DNA of 64,000 nt from Lichenibacterium ramalinae (GTDB lineage: Bacteria > Pseudomonadota > Alphaproteobacteria > Rhizobiales > Beijerinckiaceae): the NCBI RefSeq assembly GCF_004137085.1, contig NZ_QYBC01000001.1, forward strand, positions 62,001 through 126,000, in the 5' to 3' direction. Below the pieces are notes generated by a model. That model saw only the letters and a program-made list of their open reading frames with translations, made no database searches and was not told where the DNA came from. Within the stretch, counting starts at the first letter, position 1; the number at the start of each line of letters is the position of its first letter. Position numbers and translations under genes: made by a program. Positions 55,639-63,270 of this stretch are shown here, piece by piece.

Positions 55639-56700
55639 TCAGTCGGCCATCCAGGCGACGGGGTCGCCATGCGGCCCGGCCTCGGCCAGGACGGCCTCGC
55701 GCCCGCCGGGCCAGAGCGTGAGGCGCAGCGTCGGACGCAGGTCCTCCCGGAGGGATTCGAAGCGCAGCCAGGCGAGCGGAGCGTCCGCGGTGGCGAGCGC
55801 TCCCGCCGCCCGCAGGCCATCGACGATGTCGTCCTGCGTCGCCGCCGGGAGGTACTTCCAGACGATCGAATGGTAGACGACCGTGGCGTGCCCCGATGCC
55901 GGCTCCGCCAGGCGGTCCCGCAGCCAGGGCGCGGCATCGGCGCGCTCCACCCGGAGGCCGTCGGCCAGCGCCAGGCCCACGGCGCCGTCGAGCCGGGCGA
56001 GCCGCTCCGGCTGGTCGGGCCACACATAGGACCTCAACCTCAGCCGCTGGGCGGGATCGCCGAGGTCGATCGGCTCCCGGTCGCAGCCCCGCCACTCTGC
56101 CACGGCGAGCGGGGCATCGAGCTGCGGCAGCCACCCCTGCCATTGCGGCGCCAGGCGGACCGGGCTGGCGGCATCTCCCCAGCTCCGGTCGCCGATGCGG
56201 TAGTGGAAGGCGGGCCAGCGGCCGTTCAACCCCGCGCTGGCGCCGATCTCGAGCAGGCGCAGCGGCAGGCGGGTCTCGTGGGCGACGCGCAGGAAGCCGC
56301 CGAGCAGCACGGCGGCGCGGCCGACCTCGTTGGTCTGGGGCGGGGAGCCGAGGCCCGCGAGGATGGCGGCGCGGTGCCGGGCCAGGGCGCCGGCGACGAG
56401 CGCGCGCAGGGGCTCGGGCGCGGGACGCGGCTCGGGCGGATAGGCGGCGGCGAGGTCCGGCGCGGCCCCGGCGAGCACGAGGCCGTTGAGCGCCCCGGCG
56501 AGCCGCAGCGGCAGGGCGTCGGCGAGCGGGTCGCCGGGCCAGGCCTCGGTCAGGGCGGCCGCGATCCCGTCCGCCGCGATGTCGTCGGCCACCGCCCGCA
56601 GCACGGCGGCCGTGAAGGGCGATCCCAGCGCCTCGCACCAGCCGACCTGGGTGTCGAAGGCCGCGAGAACGCCCGCACGCCGCTCCGATCGCCCCGTCAT
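55639..56700 (-). CDS. DUF2332 domain-containing protein
   Basis: 353 residues. The DUF2332 family is recognised from RAGVLAAFDTQVGWCEALGS, SPFTAAVLRAVADD, NEVGRAAVLLGGFLRVAHET, LRLLEIGASAGLNGRWPAFH, GCDREPIDLGDPAQRLRLRS and YHSIVWKYLPAATQDDIVDG. The motif LEIGASAGLN suggests a methyltransferase-like Rossmann fold. Function unknown. It lies in the minus-strand run that includes galE upstream, with an 82-base gap. Confidence 0.88.
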   Translation of the reverse strand: MTGRSERRAGVLAAFDTQVGWCEALGSPFTAAVLRAVADDIAADGIAAALTEAWPGDPLADALPLRLAGALNGLVLAGAAPDLAAAYPPEPRPAPEPLRALVAGALARHRAAILAGLGSPPQTNEVGRAAVLLGGFLRVAHETRLPLRLLEIGASAGLNGRWPAFHYRIGDRSWGDAASPVRLAPQWQGWLPQLDAPLAVAEWRGCDREPIDLGDPAQRLRLRSYVWPDQPERLARLDGAVGLALADGLRVERADAAPWLRDRLAEPASGHATVVYHSIVWKYLPAATQDDIVDGLRAAGALATADAPLAWLRFESLREDLRPTLRLTLWPGGREAVLAEAGPHGDPVAWMAD

Positions 56701-56782
56701 GGCACGCCCTCCGGGACGGCCCGCCGCCGCCGTCAGCCTTTATGGACCGCGCCGCGCGGGAACGCGAGGGGCCGGGCGGTGG

Positions 56783-57772
56783 TCACCCGGCATCGCGGTT
56801 GTGCAGGCGCCGCTCCCAGTCGAGCGCCTGGGCGACGATCTCCGACAGGTCGTCGTGCTGGGGGACCCAGCCGAGCTCGGCCCGGATCCGGTCGTTGGAC
56901 GCCACGATGGCGGCGGGGTCGCCGGCGCGGCGCGGCGACATGACGGCCGGCACGGCGGCGCCCGACACCTTGCGGACTACGTCCACCACCTCCTTCACCG
57001 AATAGCCGCGCGCGTAGCCGACGTTGCAGGTGAGGCTGGCGCCGCCGGCCCGCAGGTAGCGCAGGGCGTCCATGTGGGCCTGCGCCAGATCGGTGACCTG
57101 GATATAGTCCCGCAGGCAGGTGCCGTCGGGCGTCGGATAGTCCTGGCCGAAGATTTCGAGCTGCTTGCGCCGTCCCAGCGCCGTCTGCACGGCGACCTTG
57201 ATGAGGTGGGTGGCGTCGCGGGTCGACTGCCCGGCCCGGCCCTTGGGATCGGCGCCCGCGACGTTGAAGTAGCGCAGCACGACGGAACGCAGCTCATAGG
57301 CGCGGCCCGCATCCTCCAGCATCCATTCCACCATCAGCTTGGAGCGGCCGTAGGGCGACACGGGCTTCAACGGCCGGTCCTCGGTGACCTGGCCGGAGTC
57401 GGTCTCGCCGTAGACGGCCGCCGTCGAGGAGAAGATGAACTGCCCGATGCCGGCCCGCACCGCGCTCTCGATGAGGTTGCGGGCCTTGGCGGTGTTGTTG
57501 AGGTAATAGCCGAGCGGGTCCGAGACCGATTCCGGCACCACGATGCGGGCGGCGAAATGCGCGACGGCGTCGACGCCGTGCTCGGCGAAGGTCCGCTCCA
57601 TCAGCGCCTGGTCGCCGAAATCGCCCTCCACCAGGGTGGCGGCCTCCGGCACGGCGGTGCGAAAGCCGGTCGACAGGTCGTCGACGACGACGACGGCCTC
57701 GCCCGCATCGAGCAGCGCCAGCACCATGTGGCTGCCGATGTAGCCGGCGCCGCCCGTCACCAGAACCGCCAT
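56783..57772 (-). CDS. galE: UDP-glucose 4-epimerase
   Basis: 329 residues. NAD-dependent interconversion of UDP-glucose and UDP-galactose. NAD-binding GGAGYIGSH near residue 8, VVVDDLSTGF, catalytic YGRSK (Tyr141, Lys145), and LRYFNVAGADPKGRAGQSTR plus TPDGTCLRDYIQVTDLAQAH from the substrate side. ATG at 57772 begins MAVLVTGGAGYIG. Divergent from galU, and the two enzymes work on the same nucleotide sugar pool. Confidence 0.95.
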   Translation of the reverse strand: MAVLVTGGAGYIGSHMVLALLDAGEAVVVVDDLSTGFRTAVPEAATLVEGDFGDQALMERTFAEHGVDAVAHFAARIVVPESVSDPLGYYLNNTAKARNLIESAVRAGIGQFIFSSTAAVYGETDSGQVTEDRPLKPVSPYGRSKLMVEWMLEDAGRAYELRSVVLRYFNVAGADPKGRAGQSTRDATHLIKVAVQTALGRRKQLEIFGQDYPTPDGTCLRDYIQVTDLAQAHMDALRYLRAGGASLTCNVGYARGYSVKEVVDVVRKVSGAAVPAVMSPRRAGDPAAIVASNDRIRAELGWVPQHDDLSEIVAQALDWERRLHNRDAG

Positions 57773-57964
57773 GGCCCACTCCCATCCATCCCGATTCGGG
57801 TAGCCCCTGCCCCCGATGCAACGCAACGTAAACCGGCGCATTGAACAAATCGAATGCGCTCTCTCTCACGAGGTTGCGATTTTCACAGTTCAGCCCCCAT
57901 TCACGACGCGCGGGACCGAATGGCGGACAGGCACGGCCCGGAAGATGGTGAGATGGACGGTCCC

Positions 57965-58849
57965 ATGAGAAAGATTCGGAAAGCAGTGTTCCCCGTGGCG
58001 GGGCTCGGCACGCGGTTCCTGCCCGCCACCAAGTCGATCCCTAAGGAGATGCTCACAGTCGTCGACCGGCCCGTGCTGCAGCACGTGGTGGACGAGGCGC
58101 GCGAGGCGGGGATCGAGCATTTCGTCTTCGTGACGGGGCGCAACAAGGCCGTCATCGAAGACCATTTCGATATCGCCTACGAGCTCGAGGACACGCTGAA
58201 GCGGCGCGGCAAGGAGAAGGAATACCAGGCCATGATGGCCGACCTTCCGGCGGCCGGCGCCACCAGCTTCACGCGCCAGCAGTCGCCGCTCGGCCTCGGC
58301 CACGCCATCTGGTGCGCGCGCGACATCATCGGCGACGAACCCTTCGCCGTGCTGCTGCCCGACATGGTCACCCTGCCGGGCCGCCGCGGCGGCCGCTGCC
58401 TCGCCCAGTGCATCGAAACCTACGAGCGCCACGGCGGCAACGTCATCGCGGTCGAAGAGGTGCCGATGGACCAGACGAACCAGTACGGCATCGTCTCGAT
58501 CGGCGCCGACAAGGGGGCCGAGTTCGAGATCAACGGCATGGTCGAGAAGCCGCCGCTGGGCACCGCGCCCTCGACCTCGATGATCTCGGGTCGCTACATC
58601 CTGGACCCTTCCGTGTTCGAGGTCCTGGGACGGGGCGAGAAGGGCGCGGGCGGCGAGATCCAGCTCACCGACGCCATGAAGAAGATGCTGGGCAGCCAGC
58701 CCTTCCACGGCACCCGCTTCGACGGCAGCACCTACGACACCGGCTCCAAGCTCGGATTCCTCGCCGCCAACGTGGCCTTCGCCATGTCGCGGCCCGAACT
58801 CGCCGAAGGGTTCCGGGCGGAACTGCGCAAGATCGTCGGCACGCTCTGA
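57965..58849 (+). CDS. galU: UTP-glucose-1-phosphate uridylyltransferase
   Basis: 294 residues. Forms UDP-glucose from UTP and glucose 1-phosphate for exopolysaccharide and trehalose synthesis. [20 protein letters not shown] with the [17 protein letters not shown] nucleotide motif, [35 protein letters not shown] and [20 protein letters not shown]. The ATG at 57965 is preferred (GGACGG upstream); another at 57953 adds four residues. Divergent from galE by about 190 bases. Confidence 0.95.
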   Translation: MRKIRKAVFPVAGLGTRFLPATKSIPKEMLTVVDRPVLQHVVDEAREAGIEHFVFVTGRNKAVIEDHFDIAYELEDTLKRRGKEKEYQAMMADLPAAGATSFTRQQSPLGLGHAIWCARDIIGDEPFAVLLPDMVTLPGRRGGRCLAQCIETYERHGGNVIAVEEVPMDQTNQYGIVSIGADKGAEFEINGMVEKPPLGTAPSTSMISGRYILDPSVFEVLGRGEKGAGGEIQLTDAMKKMLGSQPFHGTRFDGSTYDTGSKLGFLAANVAFAMSRPELAEGFRAELRKIVGTL

Positions 58850-58976
58850 GCGAGGCGAGGCCGGCGGCCTCGTGACCGACGGCTTTGGGATCGACGGCGC
58901 TGCCGCCTTTGAATCGGCGGCGCCGCTACAATATAACGCTGGCGCGACGGCCCGGTCCGCGCCATCGGAGACCATC

Positions 58977-59996
58977 ATGGACAAGATTCCCGTCACCGTG
59001 CTCACCGGCTATCTCGGGGCCGGCAAGACGACCCTGCTGAACCGCATCCTGACGGAGCCGCACGGGAAGAAATACGCCGTCATCGTCAACGAGTTCGGCG
59101 AGATCGGCATCGACAACGACCTCGTGGTGGGCGCCGACGAGGAAGTGTTCGAGATGAACAACGGCTGCATCTGCTGCACGGTGCGGGGCGACCTCATCCG
59201 CATCCTCGAAGGGCTGATGAAGCGGCGCGGCAAGTTCGACGCCATCATCGTGGAAACCACCGGCCTCGCCGACCCGGCCCCGGTGGCGCAGACGTTCTTC
59301 GTCGACCAGGAGGTTCAGGACAACGCGCGCCTCGACGCCGTCGTGACGGTGGCGGATGCCAAATGGCTCAGCGAACGGCTGAAGGACGCGCCCGAGGCCA
59401 AGAACCAGATCGCCTTCGCCGACGTCATCATCCTCAACAAGATCGACACGGTGGAGCCCGCCAAGCTGCGCGAGGTCGAGGCCCGCATCCGCGCCATCAA
59501 CCCCTATGCCAAGCTGCACAAGGCCGAGCGTTGCGCCGTGCCGCTCGACGCGGTGCTGGATCGCAACGCCTTCGACCTCAACCGCGTGCTCGAGATCGAG
59601 CCGGACTTCCTGGTCGAGGACGACCACGATCACGACCACGACCACGGTCATCACGACCATGGCCACCACGGCCACGGCGGGCTGAAGCACTATCACGACG
59701 AGGAGATGCAGTCGGTCGCCATCGCCCACGATGGCGACGTCGATCCGGCGAAGTTCATGCCCTGGCTGAACGACCTCGTGCAGCGCGAGGGCGGCAAGAT
59801 CCTGCGCTCGAAGGGCATCCTCGCCTTCAAGGGCGAGCCCAAGCGCTTCGTGTTTCAGGGCGTGCACATGATGCTCGACGGCGACGTCCAGCGCGACTGG
59901 AAGCCGGACGAGAAGCGCCTGTCCAAGGTCGTGTTCATCGGGCGCGACCTGCCCGAGGCGGCCATCCGCGAGGGTTTCCGCGCCTGCACGGCCTGA
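58977..59996 (+). CDS. CobW/COG0523-family GTPase, metal chaperone-like
   Basis: 339 residues. P-loop GTPase: Walker [11 protein letters not shown] at 11-20, [14 protein letters not shown], the metal-binding CICC ([12 protein letters not shown], Cys64, 66, 67), and the NKID guanine motif ([10 protein letters not shown]). A His/Asp-rich insertion of about 25 residues ([20 protein letters not shown], from about 215) precedes the C-terminal domain ([20 protein letters not shown]). Such His loops mark proteins that handle zinc, cobalt or nickel; zinc is most common. CGGAG precedes the ATG. Not next to a Zur box or metal-dependent enzyme that I can identify. Confidence 0.94.
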   Translation: MDKIPVTVLTGYLGAGKTTLLNRILTEPHGKKYAVIVNEFGEIGIDNDLVVGADEEVFEMNNGCICCTVRGDLIRILEGLMKRRGKFDAIIVETTGLADPAPVAQTFFVDQEVQDNARLDAVVTVADAKWLSERLKDAPEAKNQIAFADVIILNKIDTVEPAKLREVEARIRAINPYAKLHKAERCAVPLDAVLDRNAFDLNRVLEIEPDFLVEDDHDHDHDHGHHDHGHHGHGGLKHYHDEEMQSVAIAHDGDVDPAKFMPWLNDLVQREGGKILRSKGILAFKGEPKRFVFQGVHMMLDGDVQRDWKPDEKRLSKVVFIGRDLPEAAIREGFRACTA

Positions 59997-60015
59997 CGGC
60001 CCCCAGAAACGACGA

Positions 60016-60036
60016 AGGCCGGCGGGAAGCCGGCCT
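60016..60036. terminator. hairpin between the CobW gene and infC
   Basis: AGGCCGGC pairs with GCCGGCCT across GGGAA, between convergent genes. T run after it is weak on both strands. Confidence 0.5.
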
Positions 60037-60074
60037 CGTCACGACGGTCAGGGTGCCCGCGGCGGGGCACCGGG

Positions 60075-60614
60075 TCACTTCGGCGACAGCACCATCACCA
60101 TCTGGCGGCCTTCCATCGACGGCTCGGATTCCACCTTGGCGATGGCGAGCGTCTCGGTCTTCACGCGGTCGAGCAGCCGGTAGCCGATGTCCTGGTGCGC
60201 CATCTCGCGCCCGCGGAACCGCAGCGTCACCTTGACCTTGTCGCCCTCGTCGAAGAAGCGCTTCACGGCCCTCATCTTGACGTCGTAGTCGTGCTCGTCG
60301 ATGCCGGGGCGGAGCTTGATCTCCTTGACCTCGACGATCTTCTGCCGCTTGCGGGCCTCGGCCTGCTTCTTCTGCTCGGTGAAACGGTGCTTGCCGTAGT
60401 CGAGCAGCTTGCAGACCGGCGGGTTGGCGTTCGGCACGATCTCCACGAGATCGAGGCCGGCCTCTTCGGCGATGCTCAGCGCTTCCGTGATCTCCGTGAC
60501 GCCCCGGTTCTGACCCTCGGCATCGATCAGCATCACCTCTCGGACGCGGATGTCGCGATTGATCTTTGGCCCGTCCTTCTGCGGGACCGGAGCGGCTTTC
60601 ATGGGGCGGCGAAT
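60075..60614 (-). CDS. infC: translation initiation factor IF-3, AUU start
   Basis: 179 residues. IF-3 controls start-codon selection on the 30S subunit. [60 protein letters not shown], then the C-terminal domain [20 protein letters not shown] and [21 protein letters not shown] place the start at ATT (60614-60612) because GAGGAG lies exactly six bases upstream; an in-frame ATG four codons later (60602) has no ribosome site at proper distance. An AUU start is known for infC of E. coli, where IF-3 discriminates against it to limit its own synthesis. rpmI and rplT are not downstream. Confidence 0.93.
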   Translation of the reverse strand: MRRPMKAAPVPQKDGPKINRDIRVREVMLIDAEGQNRGVTEITEALSIAEEAGLDLVEIVPNANPPVCKLLDYGKHRFTEQKKQAEARKRQKIVEVKEIKLRPGIDEHDYDVKMRAVKRFFDEGDKVKVTLRFRGREMAHQDIGYRLLDRVKTETLAIAKVESEPSMEGRQMVMVLSPK

Positions 60615-60955
60615 GGTTCTCTCCTCGACTGAGACATCGGGCGGGCGGCAGCGACGACGAAATGCCCCGCCACGGCCATGGCGACGGGGGTTCGACTGGT
60701 GAAGATCGGCGCGACTCCCCCAACAGTCAAGCCCGCATCGACGCTTCGGAACAGGATTGACAGGGGGCGCCTCGCGCGAGCCTAGTGCGCCGGCCCGAAA
60801 CGCAAGCGGCCCTGCCTGGTACGGGCGGGCGCGCTCGGCCGACGGACGCAACGGCGCAGGGCGTCCAAGGTGGCGGGGGCCGGCCGAAGCGCGTAAGCTC
60901 GGCCGCGAAGATTGTCCCCGCGCGCGGCGGGGCCGCTGCGGTGAGGGTTGGTTTG
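60615..60955. other. intergenic region between infC and the first response regulator
   Basis: 341 bases between divergent genes, holding both promoters. I see no small gene. The infC ribosome site (GAGGAG, 60621-60626 minus) is at one end and GAGGG at 60943-60947 for the regulator at the other. Confidence 0.5.
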
Positions 60956-61342
60956 ATGGTGGACGGCGACGGTCGCGGGGTTCTCCAGGGCAAGAAGGTG
61001 CTGGTCGTCGAGGACGAAGCGCTGATCACCATGCTGTTCGAGGACATCCTGGGCGACTTCGACTGCGAGGTCGTGGGACCGGCGATGAACATCCGCCAGG
61101 CGACCGAACTTGCCGAGGCCGCCGACATCGACCTCGCCATCCTCGACGTCAACCTCAACGGGGAGCCGAGCTTCCCGGTCGCCAGCAAACTCCGCTCGCG
61201 CGGCGTGCCCCTGGTCTTCTCCAGCGGCTACGGCTCGCACGGCCTGCCGCCCGAATGGCAGGACACGCCGACCCTGCCGAAGCCCTTCACGTCGGACGAG
61301 GTGGGCCAGACGCTCGCCCGCCTGGTGGCCGGCGCCCGCTGA
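60956..61342 (+). CDS. single-domain response regulator
   Basis: 128 residues, receiver domain only. [20 protein letters not shown] has the acidic pair (Glu19, Asp20), the phosphoacceptor is Asp64 in [15 protein letters not shown], the switch Ser is in [10 protein letters not shown], and Lys109 is in [12 protein letters not shown]. No output domain, so it likely signals through a phosphorelay or protein contacts. The FSSGYG and LPKPF stretches are typical of receivers linked to HWE/His kinases. Its 3' end is convergent with another receiver gene and shares an 18-base inverted repeat with it. Confidence 0.93.
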   Translation: MVDGDGRGVLQGKKVLVVEDEALITMLFEDILGDFDCEVVGPAMNIRQATELAEAADIDLAILDVNLNGEPSFPVASKLRSRGVPLVFSSGYGSHGLPPEWQDTPTLPKPFTSDEVGQTLARLVAGAR

Positions 61343-61376
61343 CGGCGGCGGCCGTCCGCGTCAGCGGGCGCCGGCC
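61327..61376. repeat. 18-base inverted repeat at the convergent ends of two receiver genes
   Basis: GGCCGGCGCCCGCTGACG at 61327-61344 is the exact reverse complement of 61359-61376, with a 14-base spacer. Each arm encodes the last residues and stop (AGAR-stop) of one gene, in opposite directions. The hairpin could act as a bidirectional terminator. Confidence 0.9.
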
Positions 61377-61732
61377 GCCTGTTCCACGAAGGCGATGACT
61401 TCCCCGGCCTTCCACGGCTTCGGCATGAAGCGGGCGTTGCGCGGCAGGCGATAGGGTCGCTCCAGCGCCACGCCGGACGTCACGCAGATGGCGATCGTCG
61501 GCCAGCGCACCGCCACGAAGGCGGCGAGTTCGACGCCGTTCAGCGGCCCCTTCAGCCTCACGTCCGAGAACATGGCGGCGACGCGCTCGGCATGCTCCTT
61601 GAGGTAGTCGAGCGCGGCATCGACGGAATCGACCGCGACAGCCGGGAGGCCGGCTTCCCCGATCATCTCGAGAGCCATCTCGGCCAGCAGCGGATCGTCC
61701 TCGACGATCAGAACGATGGACGGCTTCTCCAT
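61361..61732 (-). CDS. single-domain response regulator, convergent partner
   Basis: 123 residues, receiver domain only. Acidic pair in IVLIVEDDPLLAEMALEMIG, phosphoacceptor Asp57 in MFSDVRLKGPLNGVELA, switch Thr85 in AICVTSGVAL and Lys105 in FMPKPWKAGEV. FSDVRLxGxxNGxELA is the signature of receivers tied to HWE/HisKA_2 kinases. It ends AAGAR, like its convergent partner (VAGAR). No output domain. The two receivers are otherwise not close in sequence. Confidence 0.93.
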   Translation of the reverse strand: MEKPSIVLIVEDDPLLAEMALEMIGEAGLPAVAVDSVDAALDYLKEHAERVAAMFSDVRLKGPLNGVELAAFVAVRWPTIAICVTSGVALERPYRLPRNARFMPKPWKAGEVIAFVEQAAGAR

Positions 61733-62235
61733 GGTCGACGCCCTTCACACTCAACGGACCGCAAGCCCCGCCGCGGTCGCGGGACGCTCAAAGCATGTCG
61801 CGTTCCCGCGACGACACTCCAGCTCGAAAAACCCAGCGCCGACGCCGACTTGAGTCGGATCGCCGCTTCAACCCCGGTTCCGCTGACGACCGGCCTGCAA
61901 CGCCGCCGGAGCCGTATCACTTCGTCCCCGCCGTCGCCACGGGCAAGAGTCGCCACAGGCAAGAGTCGCCTCGGGCAAGAGTCGCCCCGGCCAGGAGTCG
62001 CCCTGGCCAAGAGCAGCATCGGATCGCCCGGGATCGCCCCGGCGGTCCCGATCAGGCGCCACGGGCGACCGGCGGGGTACAAACGTCACCTACCCCGACC
62101 TGCAACAGAAGATAAGGCCCGGGCGCGGCGATTTGTGGATCGCACGCGCGCTCCGCCCTGTCATTGGCCGCTCCGCGGCCGACATATCCCGAGCGGGGCG
62201 GCGAGGGCCGCCGCGCCAGCGAGGGAGAGGTCGGG
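61733..62235. other. 503-base gap with a 16-base tandem repeat
   Basis: Between the receiver gene and the monooxygenase-like gene. Apart from the repeat at 61933-62012 no feature is recognised, and no frame here looks coding. GAGGGAGAGG at 62221-62230 is the ribosome site of the next gene. Confidence 0.5.
61933..62012. repeat. five tandem 16-base units
   Basis: Units GTCGCCACGGGCAAGA, GTCGCCACAGGCAAGA, GTCGCCTCGGGCAAGA, GTCGCCCCGGCCAGGA and GTCGCCCTGGCCAAGA follow each other without gaps. Sixteen is not a multiple of three, which argues against coding. Confidence 0.9.
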
Positions 62236-62568
62236 ATGTTCATCGCCATGAACAGGTTCAAGGTGGTCAAGGGCGAGGAGAAAGCCTTCGAGGACCTGTG
62301 GCTCAACCGCGAGAGCCACCTCGACACGGTGCCGGGCTTCGTCGAGTTCCACATGCTGCGGGGCCCCGAGCGCGACGACCACACGCTCTACTCGTCCCAC
62401 ACGATCTGGGCCGACCGGGACAGTTTCTCGGCCTGGACGACGTCCCAGCAGTTCCGCTCGGCCCACGGCGGCGCCGGTTCCACGCGGCAGATGTACCTCG
62501 GCCACCCCGAGTTCGAGGGCTTCGACGTCATCCAGACCCTGGCGAGCCGGAGCGGTGCGGCGACGTGA
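62236..62568 (+). CDS. antibiotic biosynthesis monooxygenase / IsdG-HmoA-like protein
   Basis: 110 residues. The dimeric alpha/beta-barrel ABM fold, with FIAMNRFKVVKGEEKAFEDL, WLNRESHLDTVPGFVEFHML, HTLYSSHTIWADRDSFSAWT and SQQFRSAHGGAGSTRQMYLG. The Asn (MNRF), Trp and His positions fit the heme-degrading IsdG-type subgroup. Heme iron release is the probable role, not proven. GAGGGAGAGG is a strong ribosome site. The stop is followed directly by ACCGAAC-C-CTTCGGT, a near-palindrome. Confidence 0.85.
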   Translation: MFIAMNRFKVVKGEEKAFEDLWLNRESHLDTVPGFVEFHMLRGPERDDHTLYSSHTIWADRDSFSAWTTSQQFRSAHGGAGSTRQMYLGHPEFEGFDVIQTLASRSGAAT

Positions 62569-62723
62569 ACCGAACCCTTCGGTACGGTTAAGCGTTGGTT
62601 GCCCGCATGTCCTTGCGGCATTGCCTTGGGGCGAAAGTCGGTCGATGTCTATCGCGAGGCGTGCGACGGTGCGAATCGCTCGCGCGGCCGGCCGCCGGAC
62701 GATCTTTTTGGGGAGATAGGGTG

Positions 62724-63233
62724 ATGCGCGTGAACGGCGATCGTTTCGGGCTCCGCGGGCTCGCCGCGGCCCTGCCCCTCGCGGCTCTGCTGACGGGCGC
62801 GAGCCTGGCCCCGGCCTTCGCGGCCGGGCCCTTCACGGGCTTTCCGGGCGAGTGGACGGGCTCGGGCGACATCACGATGTCGGACGGCTCGCACGACCGG
62901 ATCAAGTGCAAGGCGAGCTACTCGGTCGGGCCGAGCGGCCAGGCGCTGAACATCAACGTCAATTGCGCCAGCGACAGCTACCGGGTGAACATCATCGCCA
63001 ACGTCGTGGCGCAGGGGGAGAACTTCTCGGGCACCTGGCGCGAAACCACGCGACAGGTCGACGGCGACGTTTCCGGGCGGGTGCCGGCGCCGGGCCAGTA
63101 CCAGGCCAGCCTCAAGGGCACGGGCTTCGGGATCGAGCTCGCCGCCAGCAGCAACGGGCACCAGCAGGCCATCACCATCGTGTCGCAGGGCACCGACGTC
63201 CAGAACGTCAAGATCACGCTGCGCAAGGCCTGA
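62724..63233 (+). CDS. small secreted protein, unknown function
   Basis: 169 residues. Signal peptide GLRGLAAALPLAALLTGASL, cleavage near AFA before AGPFTG. The mature part looks like a small beta-barrel: FPGEWTGSGDITMSDGSHDR, IKCKASYSVGPSGQALNINV, NCASDSYRVNIIANVVAQGE, NFSGTWRETTRQVDGDVSGR, with one Cys pair. WTGSGDI and NFSGTWRE resemble lipocalin-like starts, but I know no family name. The ATG at 62724 lies after GGGGAGATAGGG. Follows the IsdG-like gene by about 155 bases; a common role is possible. Confidence 0.7.
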   Translation: MRVNGDRFGLRGLAAALPLAALLTGASLAPAFAAGPFTGFPGEWTGSGDITMSDGSHDRIKCKASYSVGPSGQALNINVNCASDSYRVNIIANVVAQGENFSGTWRETTRQVDGDVSGRVPAPGQYQASLKGTGFGIELAASSNGHQQAITIVSQGTDVQNVKITLRKA

Positions 63234-63240
63234 GCACCGC

Positions 63241-63269
63241 CCGGGCGCGGCACGGCCGCGCCCGGCGGT
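63241..63269. terminator. hairpin between the secreted protein gene and cpaE
   Basis: CCGGGCGCGG pairs perfectly with CCGCGCCCGG across CACGG, followed by CGGTTT on the plus strand. It separates convergent genes. Confidence 0.7.
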
Positions 63270-63270
63270 T

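Noticed and set aside
57953-57965. Earlier ATG of galU
   Set aside because: Has no properly spaced ribosome site; the ATG at 57965 does and fits homologues. Not decisive.
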